A DNA stretch of 64,000 bases, from NCBI GenBank assembly GCA_020692215.1, contig JAIMKW010000004.1:62001-126000 (forward strand), written 5' to 3'. The notes below the pieces were generated by a model, which searched no databases, was not told where the DNA came from, and worked only from the letters and a program-made list of their open reading frames with translations. Position 1 is the first letter of the stretch; every line of letters starts with the position of its first letter. Of this stretch, positions 25,043 through 33,816 are shown in pieces. A program made the position numbers and the translations under genes. The stretch is from Sandarakinorhabdus sp. (lineage in GTDB: Bacteria; Pseudomonadota; Alphaproteobacteria; Sphingomonadales; Sphingomonadaceae).

Positions 25043-26533
25043 ATGGCCAATGACGTGCTCTATGACCTGCTGATCATCGGCGGCGGCATCAACGGCGCCG
25101 GTGTTGCGCGGGATGCCGCCGGCCGGGGTTTGAAGGTCGCGCTGGTGGAATCCGGCGATCTCGGCTCGGCAACATCCTCGGCATCGACCAAGCTGGTTCA
25201 TGGCGGTCTGCGCTACCTGGAATTCTATGCCTTCGGCCTTGTCCGCAAGGCGCTGGCCGAGCGCGAGGTGATCCTGCGCAATGCCCCGCACATTTCCTGG
25301 CCGATGCCTTTCCTGCTTCCCCAGGAGCCGCATCTGCGCCCCGCCTGGATGGTTCGCTCGGGTCTGTTCCTCTATGATCATCTGGCGCGGCGCAGGGAAG
25401 TGCCGGGCTCGTCCCGTGTCGATCTGCGCAAGGATGCAGCCGGCCCGGCCTTTGCCCCCCATCTTGTCAGCGCCTTCCGATATTGGGACGGCTGGGTGGA
25501 TGATGCCAGGCTGGTGGTGCTGAACGCCCGCGACGCCGAAGCCCGCGGCGCAACCATCCTCACGCGCGACGCCGTGATTGCCGCCCATCGCACCGATGGT
25601 GGCTGGACCGTCGAAACAGCGTCGGGGCGCACGCTCGCCACGCGCCAGCTGCTGAACTGCGCCGGCCCCTGGGCCGAGCGCGTTGCTCGCGACCTGATGG
25701 GGATGAACAATGCCCCGCGCCTCAGCCTGGTGCAGGGCGGGCACATCATAACCCGCAAGGTGAACCGCACGCGTGACGCCTGGATGCTGCAGCAGCCCGA
25801 CGGCCGCATCATCTTCGTGATCCCGTACGAGGGCGAATTCTCGCTCATCGGCACCACCGAAACCAAGGTCGACGATCCAGCTGCCAAGACACTGACAGCC
25901 GAGGAAGAGGCCTATCTGCTGACCGCGGTGAACCGAAGCCTCGCGCGGCCGCTTACGCCCGCCGATATCGTGCACCGCTACGCCGGCGTGCGCCCGCTGG
26001 TGCTGGAAGAAGGCAAGGGCGCGCGGGAAACCACGCGGGACTGGAAGCTGGTGCAGCACGAAGGGCAGTCCGCAATGACGGTCGTCGGCGGCAAGATCAC
26101 CACCTATCGCCTGCTGGCCGAAGCCGTGATGAAGGCCCTGTTCCCGCAGACGGCGCGCTGGACCCACGATGCCCCGCTGCCCGGCGGCGATATTCCGCAG
26201 GGCAAAGGCAATGCCGAAACCCGCTTTGCCGGCTGGCTGGCAGACATGAAAAGCCGCTACCCCCTCTATGATCCGCAGATCATCGATCGTATGGCGCGGC
26301 TCTACGGGACGGAAACGCAGGGCCTGCTGGATGCCGGCCTTGGCGAGAATTTCGGCGGGATATTCGAAGCCGAACTCGCCCACATGCGCGACCGGGAATT
26401 TGCCCGCACAGCCGAAGACGCGCTGTGGCGGCGTTCCAAGATGGGCCTGCACCTTTCGGCCGAGGCGATGAAGCGTGTGGAAGGCTTCTTTGCAACGGGC
26501 GCATCAGCGCCCCGGCACAAAGCGACCATCTAG
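25043..26533 (+). CDS. glpD: Glycerol-3-phosphate dehydrogenase, FAD-dependent
   Basis: 496 residues. FAD-binding IIGGGINGAGVARDAAGRG at residues 9-27, then SGDLGSATSSASTKLVHGGLRYLE split over the substrate region, TTETKVDDPA and the C-terminal alpha domain with the signature WWRRSKMGLH-like text (LWRRSKMGLHLS). Oxidises glycerol-3-phosphate to dihydroxyacetone phosphate at the inner membrane and feeds quinones. Preceded by CAAGGCCT. Divergent from the dehydrogenase complex and convergent with pdxH. Confidence 0.96.
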   Translation: MANDVLYDLLIIGGGINGAGVARDAAGRGLKVALVESGDLGSATSSASTKLVHGGLRYLEFYAFGLVRKALAEREVILRNAPHISWPMPFLLPQEPHLRPAWMVRSGLFLYDHLARRREVPGSSRVDLRKDAAGPAFAPHLVSAFRYWDGWVDDARLVVLNARDAEARGATILTRDAVIAAHRTDGGWTVETASGRTLATRQLLNCAGPWAERVARDLMGMNNAPRLSLVQGGHIITRKVNRTRDAWMLQQPDGRIIFVIPYEGEFSLIGTTETKVDDPAAKTLTAEEEAYLLTAVNRSLARPLTPADIVHRYAGVRPLVLEEGKGARETTRDWKLVQHEGQSAMTVVGGKITTYRLLAEAVMKALFPQTARWTHDAPLPGGDIPQGKGNAETRFAGWLADMKSRYPLYDPQIIDRMARLYGTETQGLLDAGLGENFGGIFEAELAHMRDREFARTAEDALWRRSKMGLHLSAEAMKRVEGFFATGASAPRHKATI

Positions 26534-26577
26534 GCGCAAAACCTGGATTTCAGCGCCGGCTCCTGTCCGGCAAGGCG

Positions 26578-26605
26578 CTCTCAGGGATAGACTCTCAGGG
26601 ATAGA
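26578..26605. repeat. 14-bp tandem duplication at the pdxH stop codon
   Basis: Two adjacent copies of CTCTCAGGGATAGA (26578-26591 and 26592-26605, the last base differing). The pdxH stop codon lies in one copy and its duplicate repeats the same TGA 14 bp downstream. Confidence 0.9.
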
Positions 26606-27179
26606 GCAGCCGAACCGCCCAGCCATTGCCTGCCCGATCGAACCGTTCGCGGTGATGCTGCCGGCCCGGGCGGTCCTCCCAGAACTCAATCCATTCGGGC
26701 GCCAGCCGGAACCCGCCCCAATGCGGCGGCCGCGGCACATTGGCCGGATAGCGCGCGGCCATCTCGGCCAGCCGCGCTTCGAAGGTGGCGCGGGCATCCA
26801 GTGTTTCAGATTGCAGCGATGCCCAGGCTGAAAGCTGGCTTTCGCGCGGGCGGGTCGCGAAATAGGCATTGCTCTCGGCGTCGGAAACGCGGGTCATGGG
26901 CCCGGCCATGCGCACCTGCTTGCGCAGGGATTTCCAGTGGAAATCCAGCGCCGCATGGGGGCAGGCGGCCAGTTGCCGGCCCTTGGCGCTTTCATAGTTG
27001 GTGAAGATGGTGAAGCCGGCGCTATCATAACCCTTCAGCAGCACGATGCGCACGTCCGGGCGCGGGCTGCCGTCGGGCGCAATCGCAACCGTCGCCAGCG
27101 CGCAGGCGTTCGGGTCATTCACTTCACTGGCTTGCGCCTCGGCATAGCAGGCGGCAAATTGGGCGAATGGATCGGTCAT
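26595..27179 (-). CDS. pdxH: Pyridoxamine 5'-phosphate oxidase
   Basis: 194 residues. FMN-binding PNPOx fold: RPDVRIVLLKGYDSAGF, FTNYESAKGRQL, ALDFHWKSLRKQVR and the C-terminal WGGFRLAPEWIEFW, all family hallmarks. It makes pyridoxal phosphate, the cofactor used by glyA, lysA and hemA elsewhere in this window. Start is ATG 27179 (MTDPFAQF); an upstream TTG extension is rich in Ala and runs through the divergent promoter region. Divergent from the DnaJ-like gene. Confidence 0.95.
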   Translation of the reverse strand: MTDPFAQFAACYAEAQASEVNDPNACALATVAIAPDGSPRPDVRIVLLKGYDSAGFTIFTNYESAKGRQLAACPHAALDFHWKSLRKQVRMAGPMTRVSDAESNAYFATRPRESQLSAWASLQSETLDARATFEARLAEMAARYPANVPRPPHWGGFRLAPEWIEFWEDRPGRQHHRERFDRAGNGWAVRLLYP

Positions 27180-27323
27180 GCCGTCTGCGCTAGTCTTGGC
27201 GCGCCGGGCTTGCAACGCCGCACTTGCCGCAGCAGGATTGGCCACAGCAGGACTTGCCGCAGTGGAGGCGGTCGACTATATCGACTGTGACTTTTATGCA
27301 ACATATGTGGTGAACAGCATCTG

Positions 27324-28241
27324 ATGGCCGATCTCTACTCTGTTTTGGGCGTTCAGAAGACTGCGGATGCAGCCGCAATCAAGCGCGCCTATCGCAAGCT
27401 TGCCAAAGAGCTTCACCCCGACAAGACGAAAGACAACCCCAAGCTGGCAGACCGCTTCAAGCTGGTCTCGTCGGCTTATGATATCCTGTCCGACGAGAAG
27501 AAGCGCGCGGCCTATGACCGTGGCGAGATCGACGAACAGGGCAATCCGCGTGGATTTGCAGGTGGAGGGTTCGGCGGCGGCGGTTTCCGCGGGGCCCAGC
27601 CGGGCAACGGCAGGGCAGGGGGGCAGGCCGGCGGCGGTTTTCGCGGGGCCCCGCCCGAGTTCGAGTTCGGCGGCGATCCGGCCGACCTGTTCGCTGAGCT
27701 GTTCGGCCGCGGCCGCAGCGCAGGCGGCGGCTTTCGCGCCCAACCCTCTCGCGGGGCCGATGTCGCCTACAAGTTCGCGGTTCCCTTCGTGGATGCAGCG
27801 CTTGCCCGCCCCCGGAGGCTGCTGCTGGCCACCGGCAAGACCATCGATCTGGCGATTCCCAAGGGCGTGGAAGATGGCCAGCAGCTGCGTCTGGCAGGGC
27901 AGGGCGAGGCAGGCCCAGCAGGGCCCGGTGATGCCATCATAACGCTGATTATCCAGCCCGATGCCCGCTTCACCCGCGAAGGCTTCGATATCCGCGCCGA
28001 TATCGCCGTGCCGCTGGCAACCGCCGTGCTGGGTGGCCAGCAGCGCGTGCCCACCCCGGAGGGCGAGGTGAACCTGACCATTGCGGCCGGCACCTCATCG
28101 GGCAAGGTGATGCGCCTGAAGGGCAAGGGCTGGACACGGAAGGACGGCACAAGGGGGGATCTTCTGGCGCGCGTGTTGGTGGATGTGCCCGCCGACAAGG
28201 ACCTGGCGGATTTCCTGCGCGCGCGACAGGCCGCGGCCTGA
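27324..28241 (+). CDS. DnaJ-domain chaperone (CbpA-like)
   Basis: 305 residues. N-terminal J domain (about 1-68) with the HPD tripeptide (LHPDKTK), a Gly/Phe-rich linker (about 80-150), no zinc-finger Cys cluster, and a C-terminal substrate-binding domain (two beta domains). That is the CbpA/DnaJ2 layout; it would stimulate DnaK ATPase and bind unfolded clients. The downstream brkB gene starts 2 bp after the stop, so the two form an operon, with fabI following. Confidence 0.93.
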   Translation: MADLYSVLGVQKTADAAAIKRAYRKLAKELHPDKTKDNPKLADRFKLVSSAYDILSDEKKRAAYDRGEIDEQGNPRGFAGGGFGGGGFRGAQPGNGRAGGQAGGGFRGAPPEFEFGGDPADLFAELFGRGRSAGGGFRAQPSRGADVAYKFAVPFVDAALARPRRLLLATGKTIDLAIPKGVEDGQQLRLAGQGEAGPAGPGDAIITLIIQPDARFTREGFDIRADIAVPLATAVLGGQQRVPTPEGEVNLTIAAGTSSGKVMRLKGKGWTRKDGTRGDLLARVLVDVPADKDLADFLRARQAAA

Positions 28242-28243
28242 CC

Positions 28244-29134
28244 ATGGATGTGCCCCCGGACGGCACCGGGGCAACAGGGCTGCGCGCCCTTCCGGCGCGG
28301 CTCGCGCAGAGGCTTCCGCGCACCTATGCCGTGCTGCGATCCACCATCGGCAAGACCTTCCGCGACGGCTATATCCACGCAGGCAACATCGCCTATCTGT
28401 CCCTCGTCACGCTGCTGCCACTCATCATCCTGATAACGGCGGTCACTGTCGCCTTCGGGCAGACCGACGCCGGGCAGGCGGCGATCGATGGCGTGCTGCG
28501 CGCGCTTCCCGCCCATGTGGCAGAGCTGTTCGAACCGGTGATTGCCGAAGTCCTCAAGGCCCGAACGGGCAACCTGCTGTGGATCGGCGGGCTCGTTTCG
28601 TTGTGGACTGTCACCACCTTCATCGAAACCCTGCGCGATATCATCCACCGTGCCTTTGAAGTTCCTTTCGAGCGGCATTTCGTGGTGTATCGCCTGCGCT
28701 CGCTCGCCGGCACGCTGCTCGCGATGCTGCTGGTGGTCATCGCCTTTGTCGCCCAGGTGGCGCTGGTGGTGATTGTGAAGACGATCATCCATCTGGTGCC
28801 TGAACAGTTCCAGCTGTCCGGCTGGGTGGATTGGTCGCGCATCATAACCCCGATTGTCATCTTCTTCGCGCTGTGGGCGCTGTTCAAGATGCTGGCGCCC
28901 AGAGGCTATCGCGACAGCCCCGGCTGGCCGGGAGCGCTCATCACCACCAGCGCCTGGCTGGGCGGCACCCTGCTGCTGGGCCCCGCCTTTTCCACCTTCA
29001 GCTACATGGGCCTCACTTATGGTGCCATGTCGGGCGTGATGGTGGCGTTGCTGTTCTTCTATGGTGTCGGCTTTGCGCTGGTGCTGGGGGCCGAACTCAA
29101 CGCCGCGCTGGCAAAGCCGGATTTGCCGTCCTAG
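28244..29134 (+). CDS. YihY/BrkB-family inner-membrane protein
   Basis: 296 residues with six predicted membrane helices, beginning GYIHAGNIAYLSLVTLLPLIIL, and the conserved YGAMSGVMVALLFFYGVGFA helix near the C-terminus. The YihY/BrkB family was earlier mislabelled ribonuclease BN; no RNase activity should be assumed. Function unknown, perhaps transport. It starts 2 bp after the DnaJ-like gene. Confidence 0.9.
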   Translation: MDVPPDGTGATGLRALPARLAQRLPRTYAVLRSTIGKTFRDGYIHAGNIAYLSLVTLLPLIILITAVTVAFGQTDAGQAAIDGVLRALPAHVAELFEPVIAEVLKARTGNLLWIGGLVSLWTVTTFIETLRDIIHRAFEVPFERHFVVYRLRSLAGTLLAMLLVVIAFVAQVALVVIVKTIIHLVPEQFQLSGWVDWSRIITPIVIFFALWALFKMLAPRGYRDSPGWPGALITTSAWLGGTLLLGPAFSTFSYMGLTYGAMSGVMVALLFFYGVGFALVLGAELNAALAKPDLPS

Positions 29135-29162
29135 AAGTCGCTCATCGCTTCAGGGAGTTTCT

Positions 29163-29966
29163 ATGGCCGGAATCATGCAGGGCAAGCGCGGGCTGATCAT
29201 GGGGGTCGCCAACGACCGCTCGCTGGCATGGGGTATCGCCTCGGCGCTTGCCGCACAGGGCGCGGAGCTGGCCTTCAGCTATCAGGGCGAGGCGCTGGAA
29301 AAACGCGTGCGCCCGCTGGCCGAATCGGTGGGGGCGAGCATTTTGCTGGATTGCGATGTCAGCGCAGACGACAGCATCGACAGCCTGTTCGACCGCCTTG
29401 CCGCCCAATGGCCCACAATCGATTTTGTCGTCCACGCCATCGGCTTTTCCGACAAGAACGAACTGCGCGGCCGCTATGCGGAGACCAGCCGCGAGAATTT
29501 CCGGATGAGCATGGACATCAGCGTCTACAGCTTCACCGCTGTCGCCCGGCGCGCCGCCGCGATGATGCCGAACGGCGGCGCGATGCTGACACTCAGCTAT
29601 TATGGCGCCGAGAAGGTCATCCCGCACTATAATGTGATGGGTGTGGCCAAGGCCGCGCTGGAGGCCAGCGTGCGCTATCTCGCGGTGGATTACGGGCGCG
29701 ACAATATCCGCGTAAACGCCATGTCCGCCGGCCCGGTGAAAACGCTCGCCGCCAGCGGCATCGGCGATTTCCGCTATATCCTGAAGTGGAACGAACTGAA
29801 CGCGCCGCTGAAGCGCAACACCACGCTGGAGGATGTGGGTGGCGCAGGCCTCTACCTGCTTTCAGACCTGTCATCCGGAACCACCGGCGAAGTCCTCCAT
29901 GTGGACAGCGGATACCATGTCATCGGCATGAAGGCCGAGGACGCGCCGGATATCGCGCTGGCGTAA
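29163..29966 (+). CDS. fabI: Enoyl-[acyl-carrier-protein] reductase (NADH)
   Basis: 267 residues. Atypical SDR with GVANDRSLAWGIA (NADH-binding), the catalytic pair YYGAEKVIPHYNVMGVAK (Tyr and Lys spaced Tyr-x6-Lys in the FabI manner) and LSGTTGEVLHVDSGYH-like text near the C-terminus. It performs the last step in each fatty-acid elongation cycle. ATG 29163 sits behind AGGGAGTTTCT, 28 bp after brkB. Confidence 0.97.
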   Translation: MAGIMQGKRGLIMGVANDRSLAWGIASALAAQGAELAFSYQGEALEKRVRPLAESVGASILLDCDVSADDSIDSLFDRLAAQWPTIDFVVHAIGFSDKNELRGRYAETSRENFRMSMDISVYSFTAVARRAAAMMPNGGAMLTLSYYGAEKVIPHYNVMGVAKAALEASVRYLAVDYGRDNIRVNAMSAGPVKTLAASGIGDFRYILKWNELNAPLKRNTTLEDVGGAGLYLLSDLSSGTTGEVLHVDSGYHVIGMKAEDAPDIALA

Positions 29967-30013
29967 GGGGGGGGCGGAACGCGTGCAGACGGAGGCGTTG
30001 TCGGTAGCGTTGA

Positions 30014-30655
30014 CTAAGGGTTAGACGTTGATTGAACAGACATCGGCGCGGGTGCTGCTGCGGCAGAAACAGCGAAAGGCACATCTTCATCAATGAATGC
30101 TTGCACGGGTGAGCCAATAGGGATGTCCGCGCTTGTCCCCGTCATGAAGAAGCCAGCGACAGGTACGAAAACAATCGCTCCGACAACAGCGGCTGTGCCA
30201 GTGACGCCCTTGTCATCCATTTGGCCTGTAAGCCTGATCTGCCGCCCGTTTGCCCGAACATAAAGTGGACGCGCATTTATCTTTCCTGATTTACCCCACA
30301 TTCCCTTGTTGCGAACATCCGTTACTTCGCCAGTTGCAGGACTGCCAACCGGTATGACGACAACACCATTTACGAGCACAGCTTCAGCCACCTCCATTTG
30401 AAAGCGATGGCCAACCCGCAAATCCTTGCCTTTAGTTGTCAACTGTTCGCGGGTTTTTAACGGAATTGGGGTTCCAGACCTGAGAATATTCTCACCATTG
30501 CTTTGCAAAATTACGCCAGAAACAGGCCCGCCCAGTGTAGATCCGGCTGGCAGTTGCGCAGTAGTTGGGGCTGTGGTTTGGCTGTCTATTTGTGCCCAAG
30601 CGGACGACCCGACAAATAGCATAATTACTGCTGCTGTTGAAAAGCGCATAAACAT
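30014..30655 (-). CDS. Exported protein of unknown function, AT-rich relative to neighbours
   Basis: 213 residues. A Sec signal (about 1-22, ending SSAWAQ) is followed by a domain containing RVGHRFQMEVAEAV, VVIPVGSPATGEVT and MWGKSGKI, a text I recall from conserved hypothetical proteins of sphingomonads; no function is known to me. A second hydrophobic stretch (TGTAAVVGAIVFVPVAGFF) lies near residues 165-185. It lies antisense between fabI and aroC, and its codon and base usage is visibly more AT-rich than neighbours. Start chosen at ATG 30655 behind GAGGGGGA; TTG 30664 and ATG 30649 are alternatives. Confidence 0.8.
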   Translation of the reverse strand: MFMRFSTAAVIMLFVGSSAWAQIDSQTTAPTTAQLPAGSTLGGPVSGVILQSNGENILRSGTPIPLKTREQLTTKGKDLRVGHRFQMEVAEAVLVNGVVVIPVGSPATGEVTDVRNKGMWGKSGKINARPLYVRANGRQIRLTGQMDDKGVTGTAAVVGAIVFVPVAGFFMTGTSADIPIGSPVQAFIDEDVPFAVSAAAAPAPMSVQSTSNP

Positions 30656-30773
30656 TGTGGACAAATCCCCCTCATTCCCAAGATGCGAACATCTACTGCG
30701 GTGGGTTTCATGTCAATGCCGACACCTTTGTTAACAGTTTGCCATTTCCTCGCTAATCCGCCATTCCCCACCC

Positions 30774-31850
30774 ATGTCGCACAACAGCTTCGGCCACCTG
30801 TTCCGTTTCACCACCTGGGGGGAATCCCATGGGCCGGCGCTGGGCGCCGTGGTGGATGGTTGCCCGCCGGGCCTTGCGCTGACCGAGGCGGATATCCAGC
30901 CCTTCCTCGACAAGCGCCGCCCCGGCACCAGCCGCTTCACCACGCAGCGCCAAGAGCCCGACCAGGTGGAGATCCTGTCGGGCACCTATGAGGGGCGCAC
31001 CACGGGAACGCCGATCAGCCTGATGATTCGCAATGTCGATCAGCGGTCGAAGGATTATTCCGACGTTGCCGCCAAATACCGGCCGGGCCATGCTGACTTC
31101 GCCTATGATGCGAAATATGGATTCCGCGACCCAAGGGGGGGCGGGCGGTCGTCTGCTCGGGAAACCGCCGCCCGTGTTGCTGCCGGCGCGGTAGCGCGCA
31201 AGGTGCTTGGCGAAGGCGTAACAATACGCGCTTACCTCGTCGAGCTTGGCGGCGACGCGATCGACCGCGCCAACTTCGATTCCGCCGAAATCGACTCCAA
31301 CCCCTTCTTCTGCCCCGATGCCGCCGCCGCCGGGCGCTGGGAAGTGGCGCTGGATGCGGCGCGCAAATCAGGCTCGTCGCTGGGCGCCATCGTCGAGGTG
31401 TCTGCCCAAGGCGTGCCAGCCGGCTGGGGTGCGCCCGTCTATCACAAGCTCGACAGCCAGCTGGCGGCTGCGATGATGAGCATCAACGCCGTGAAGGGCG
31501 TGGAGATCGGCGACGGCTTCGCCGCCGCACGCCTGCGCGGCGAGGAAAATGCCGATGCGATGCGCCCCGGCCAGGACGGCAGGCCAAAGTTCCTGGCGAA
31601 CCATGCCGGCGGCACGGCAGGCGGTATCAGCACGGGCCAGCCTGTGGTGGTGCGCATGGCGCTGAAACCCACCAGCAGCATCCTGACGCCGGTAGAAACC
31701 ATCACCCGCGAAGGCGAAGCGTCGGAAATCATCACCAAGGGGCGGCATGATCCGTGTGTGGGAATCCGCGCTGCCCCCGTTGCTGAAGCGATGATGGCGC
31801 TGGTGCTGGCGGACGCCATGCTGATGCACCGCGGGCAGACAGGCCGCTGA
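30774..31850 (+). CDS. aroC: Chorismate synthase
   Basis: 358 residues. Family signatures are complete: [13 protein letters not shown] at the N-terminus, [17 protein letters not shown] mid-protein and [12 protein letters not shown] in the C-terminal half. It makes chorismate from EPSP with reduced FMN. The 3' end carries a 23-bp direct repeat (31826-31848 and 31855-31877) that straddles the stop codon. Confidence 0.97.
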   Translation: MSHNSFGHLFRFTTWGESHGPALGAVVDGCPPGLALTEADIQPFLDKRRPGTSRFTTQRQEPDQVEILSGTYEGRTTGTPISLMIRNVDQRSKDYSDVAAKYRPGHADFAYDAKYGFRDPRGGGRSSARETAARVAAGAVARKVLGEGVTIRAYLVELGGDAIDRANFDSAEIDSNPFFCPDAAAAGRWEVALDAARKSGSSLGAIVEVSAQGVPAGWGAPVYHKLDSQLAAAMMSINAVKGVEIGDGFAAARLRGEENADAMRPGQDGRPKFLANHAGGTAGGISTGQPVVVRMALKPTSSILTPVETITREGEASEIITKGRHDPCVGIRAAPVAEAMMALVLADAMLMHRGQTGR

Positions 31851-31877
31851 TCAGGCACCGCGGGCAGACAGGCCGCT
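31826..31877. repeat. 23-bp direct repeat, 29-bp period, spanning the aroC stop
   Basis: Two exact copies of a 23-bp GCACCGCGG...GGCCGCT unit at 31826-31848 and 31855-31877. The first copy is the end of aroC; the second runs into the stop codon of the convergent acidic protein gene (31876-31878). Confidence 0.95.
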
Positions 31878-32277
31878 AACGGTCTGTCATCTCGTCGTCG
31901 TCGGTGCCATATTCGTCGCCGCCGGCCATGTCTGAAAGCGGGTCGTCTCCGGTATCCGGCACAGCATCCAGCGGATCATCGCCGGCGTCCTTTTCGGTAT
32001 CACCGATGATGTCTTCCTCATCATCGTGCATCGGCTCTCCGGCATAGGCGTCGTTGTCGATCTCGCCGGTGCGGACCATCCGGTTCATCGTGTCCACAAG
32101 GTCGGGCCGGTTATCGTCGGTTACGGCATAGGGATCGCCCGGCGATCGGCGGCTTTCGCCCAGCCCCGCTTCCGGATGCAGTGCATCCTCGGCCACGTCT
32201 TGCGCCTGGCCTTCGTCGTCCTGCTCGCGGTTCAGGCTTTCCGGTGCGTCATCGGTCTTGCGTGGTCCCATTTCCAT
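31876..32277 (-). CDS. Acidic, low-complexity protein of unknown function
   Basis: 133 residues. Very rich in Asp and Glu with runs such as DDEEDIIGD and GGDEYGTDDDEMTD; no signal peptide, membrane helix or recognised domain, so it is likely disordered and soluble. The reading frame has a plausible ATG and the expected GC-rich third positions. I do not recognise it. It converges on aroC, and its stop codon lies in the second copy of the aroC 3' repeat. Confidence 0.65.
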   Translation of the reverse strand: MEMGPRKTDDAPESLNREQDDEGQAQDVAEDALHPEAGLGESRRSPGDPYAVTDDNRPDLVDTMNRMVRTGEIDNDAYAGEPMHDDEEDIIGDTEKDAGDDPLDAVPDTGDDPLSDMAGGDEYGTDDDEMTDR

Positions 32278-32337
32278 ATCCTTCGAATCCGCATCTGCGG
32301 CTGTGCCACCATAGCAGAACAGCGCTGTCCGAAGGGG

Positions 32338-32706
32338 TCAGAAAATCCAGCTGTCCACATTCTGCACCGGTTGGCGCTTCTGCGCCGCCAGCAGCGATTT
32401 GATGGCCCTGACCGCGAACCAGATCGCCACCAGCGGGAACAGGATGAAAGCGCCAAGCCCCAGCGTGACGACCGTGCCGATGATGGCAACGACGGTCCAG
32501 GCGATCCCCATCCAGAAGGTGCGGATGTGATAGCGATAGTGGCTGTCTTCCCAGCCCTCATGCGCCTCGCCATTCCACACATAGGCCAGGATAATGCCGA
32601 TGATGGTGGTTATGCCGGCCAGGAACGATCCCAGATACAGCAGGCTGATGATAGTCGGCCGGTTCATCTGGAAATCATTGGATTGCGTTTGCGGTTCGTT
32701 TGCCAT
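32338..32706 (-). CDS. DUF4870-like small membrane protein
   Basis: 122 residues with two to three membrane segments. The hydrophobic pattern (LLYLGSFLAGITTIIGIILAYVW, then a second pair of helices after a short WEDSHYRYHIRTFW loop) is typical of DUF4870 proteins. ATG 32706 is behind CAGGAGGGC. An upstream extension of the frame crosses the RNase P RNA gene and is rejected. Function unknown. Confidence 0.82.
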   Translation of the reverse strand: MANEPQTQSNDFQMNRPTIISLLYLGSFLAGITTIIGIILAYVWNGEAHEGWEDSHYRYHIRTFWMGIAWTVVAIIGTVVTLGLGAFILFPLVAIWFAVRAIKSLLAAQKRQPVQNVDSWIF

Positions 32707-32770
32707 GCAGCCCTCCTGTTGCAAGCCTGTAACCTTGACCTTTGTGCCCGCGATTGACAAGTGAGGCTGG

Positions 32771-33168
32771 TGCCAGAGGTTCAGGCGGCCGCGGGGGGAA
32801 ACTCTCGAGGAAAGTCCGGGCTCCACGGATTGACGGTGGCGGGTAACGCCCGCCGGGGGTGACCCCAGGGACAGTGCAACAGAAAAGACACCGCCGCCCG
32901 GGCCGATCCCTTCTGGGAGAGGCTGGCGGCAAGGTCGAAATGGTGCGGCAAGAGCGCACCGCGCTGCTGGCAACAGTGGCGGCATTGCAAACCCCACCGG
33001 GAGCAAGACCGAATAGGCGCGCGGTGCTGCTGGCAACAGCGGCAGGCCTGATCCGGCCGACGCGCGCGGGTTGGTTGCTTGAGGTGCGCGGCAACGCGCA
33101 TCCCAGATGAATGGTCGCCCAGGGGGTGAAGGCCCCCGGACAGAACCCGGCTTACAGGACCTCTGGCA
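32771..33168 (+). ncRNA. rnpB: RNase P RNA, class A
   Basis: The conserved core is recognisable: GAGGAAAGTCCGGGCTCC near the 5' end and ACAGAACCCGGCTTACAG near the 3' end. The terminal helix P1 pairs GCCAGAGGT at about 32772-32780 with ACCTCTGGC at about 33159-33167, which sets the ends. It is the catalytic RNA of RNase P that trims tRNA 5' leaders. It lies divergent from the membrane-protein gene and upstream of ndk. Confidence 0.95.
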
Positions 33169-33361
33169 TGCCGAAGGCGGCCCGGATTGGTGCAAGGCAC
33201 CATCCGGGGCTCGCCGAAGGCACGGCCGGCATGGCGACCGCCCAAAGGCTGCCGAACCTGTCCGGCGAGCGGGCTATGCCCGCATCCCTTCCCCCCATTC
33301 TTGTGCGCCGCAACATCATCCGCTACAGCGCCCGCAATTCTCAAGCACAGGACTTTGAAAA

Positions 33362-33784
33362 ATGGCTGTTACCCGCACCTTCTCGATCATCAAGCCGGAT
33401 GCCACCCGCCGCAACATCACCGGAAAGGTGACGGCGATGCTGGAAGAGGCCGGCCTGCGCGTCGTCGCTTCCAAGCGCATCCACATGACGAAGGATCAGG
33501 CCGAAGGCTTCTACGGCGTCCACCGCGAGCGCCCTTTCTTCAACGATCTCGTGCAGTTCATGATGTCGGGCCCGGTCGTCGTTCAGGTTCTCGAAGGCGA
33601 AGATGCCGTTGCGCTGAACCGCAAGGTGATGGGTGCCACCAACCCGGCCAACGCCGACGCCGGAACCATCCGCAAGGAACTGGCCGAATCGATCGAAGCC
33701 AACACCGTGCACGGATCCGACAGCGAAGAGAATGCCGCGATCGAGATCGCCTTCTTCTTCAAGCCAGACGAAATCGTCGGCTGA
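33362..33784 (+). CDS. ndk: Nucleoside diphosphate kinase
   Basis: 140 residues. The fold signature [11 protein letters not shown] opens the protein, with [10 protein letters not shown] and the active-site His motif [12 protein letters not shown] (His near residue 118). It equilibrates nucleoside di- and triphosphates in the cytosol. The ATG follows AGGACTTTGAAAA. The gene converges on the HNH gene over a short hairpin at 33793-33807. Confidence 0.97.
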   Translation: MAVTRTFSIIKPDATRRNITGKVTAMLEEAGLRVVASKRIHMTKDQAEGFYGVHRERPFFNDLVQFMMSGPVVVQVLEGEDAVALNRKVMGATNPANADAGTIRKELAESIEANTVHGSDSEENAAIEIAFFFKPDEIVG

Positions 33785-33792
33785 GTTCGGCC

Positions 33793-33807
33793 GGCGGCAG
33801 CGCCGCC
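33793..33807. terminator. Hairpin between ndk and the HNH gene
   Basis: GGCGGC / GCCGCC stem with a 3-nt loop in the 32-bp space between convergent ndk and HNH genes. No T-run; a plausible shared terminator hairpin. Confidence 0.4.
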
Positions 33808-33816
33808 GATCCGGGC

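Noticed and set aside
24887..26452. Upstream extension of the E1 alpha frame
   Set aside because: The extension lies antisense to glpD, has no family similarity, and a ribosome-binding site with ATG at 24886 fits the normal E1 alpha length.
32707..33195. Extension of the DUF4870-like frame into the RNase P RNA
   Set aside because: That DNA is the RNase P RNA gene, recognisable by its core and P1 pairing.
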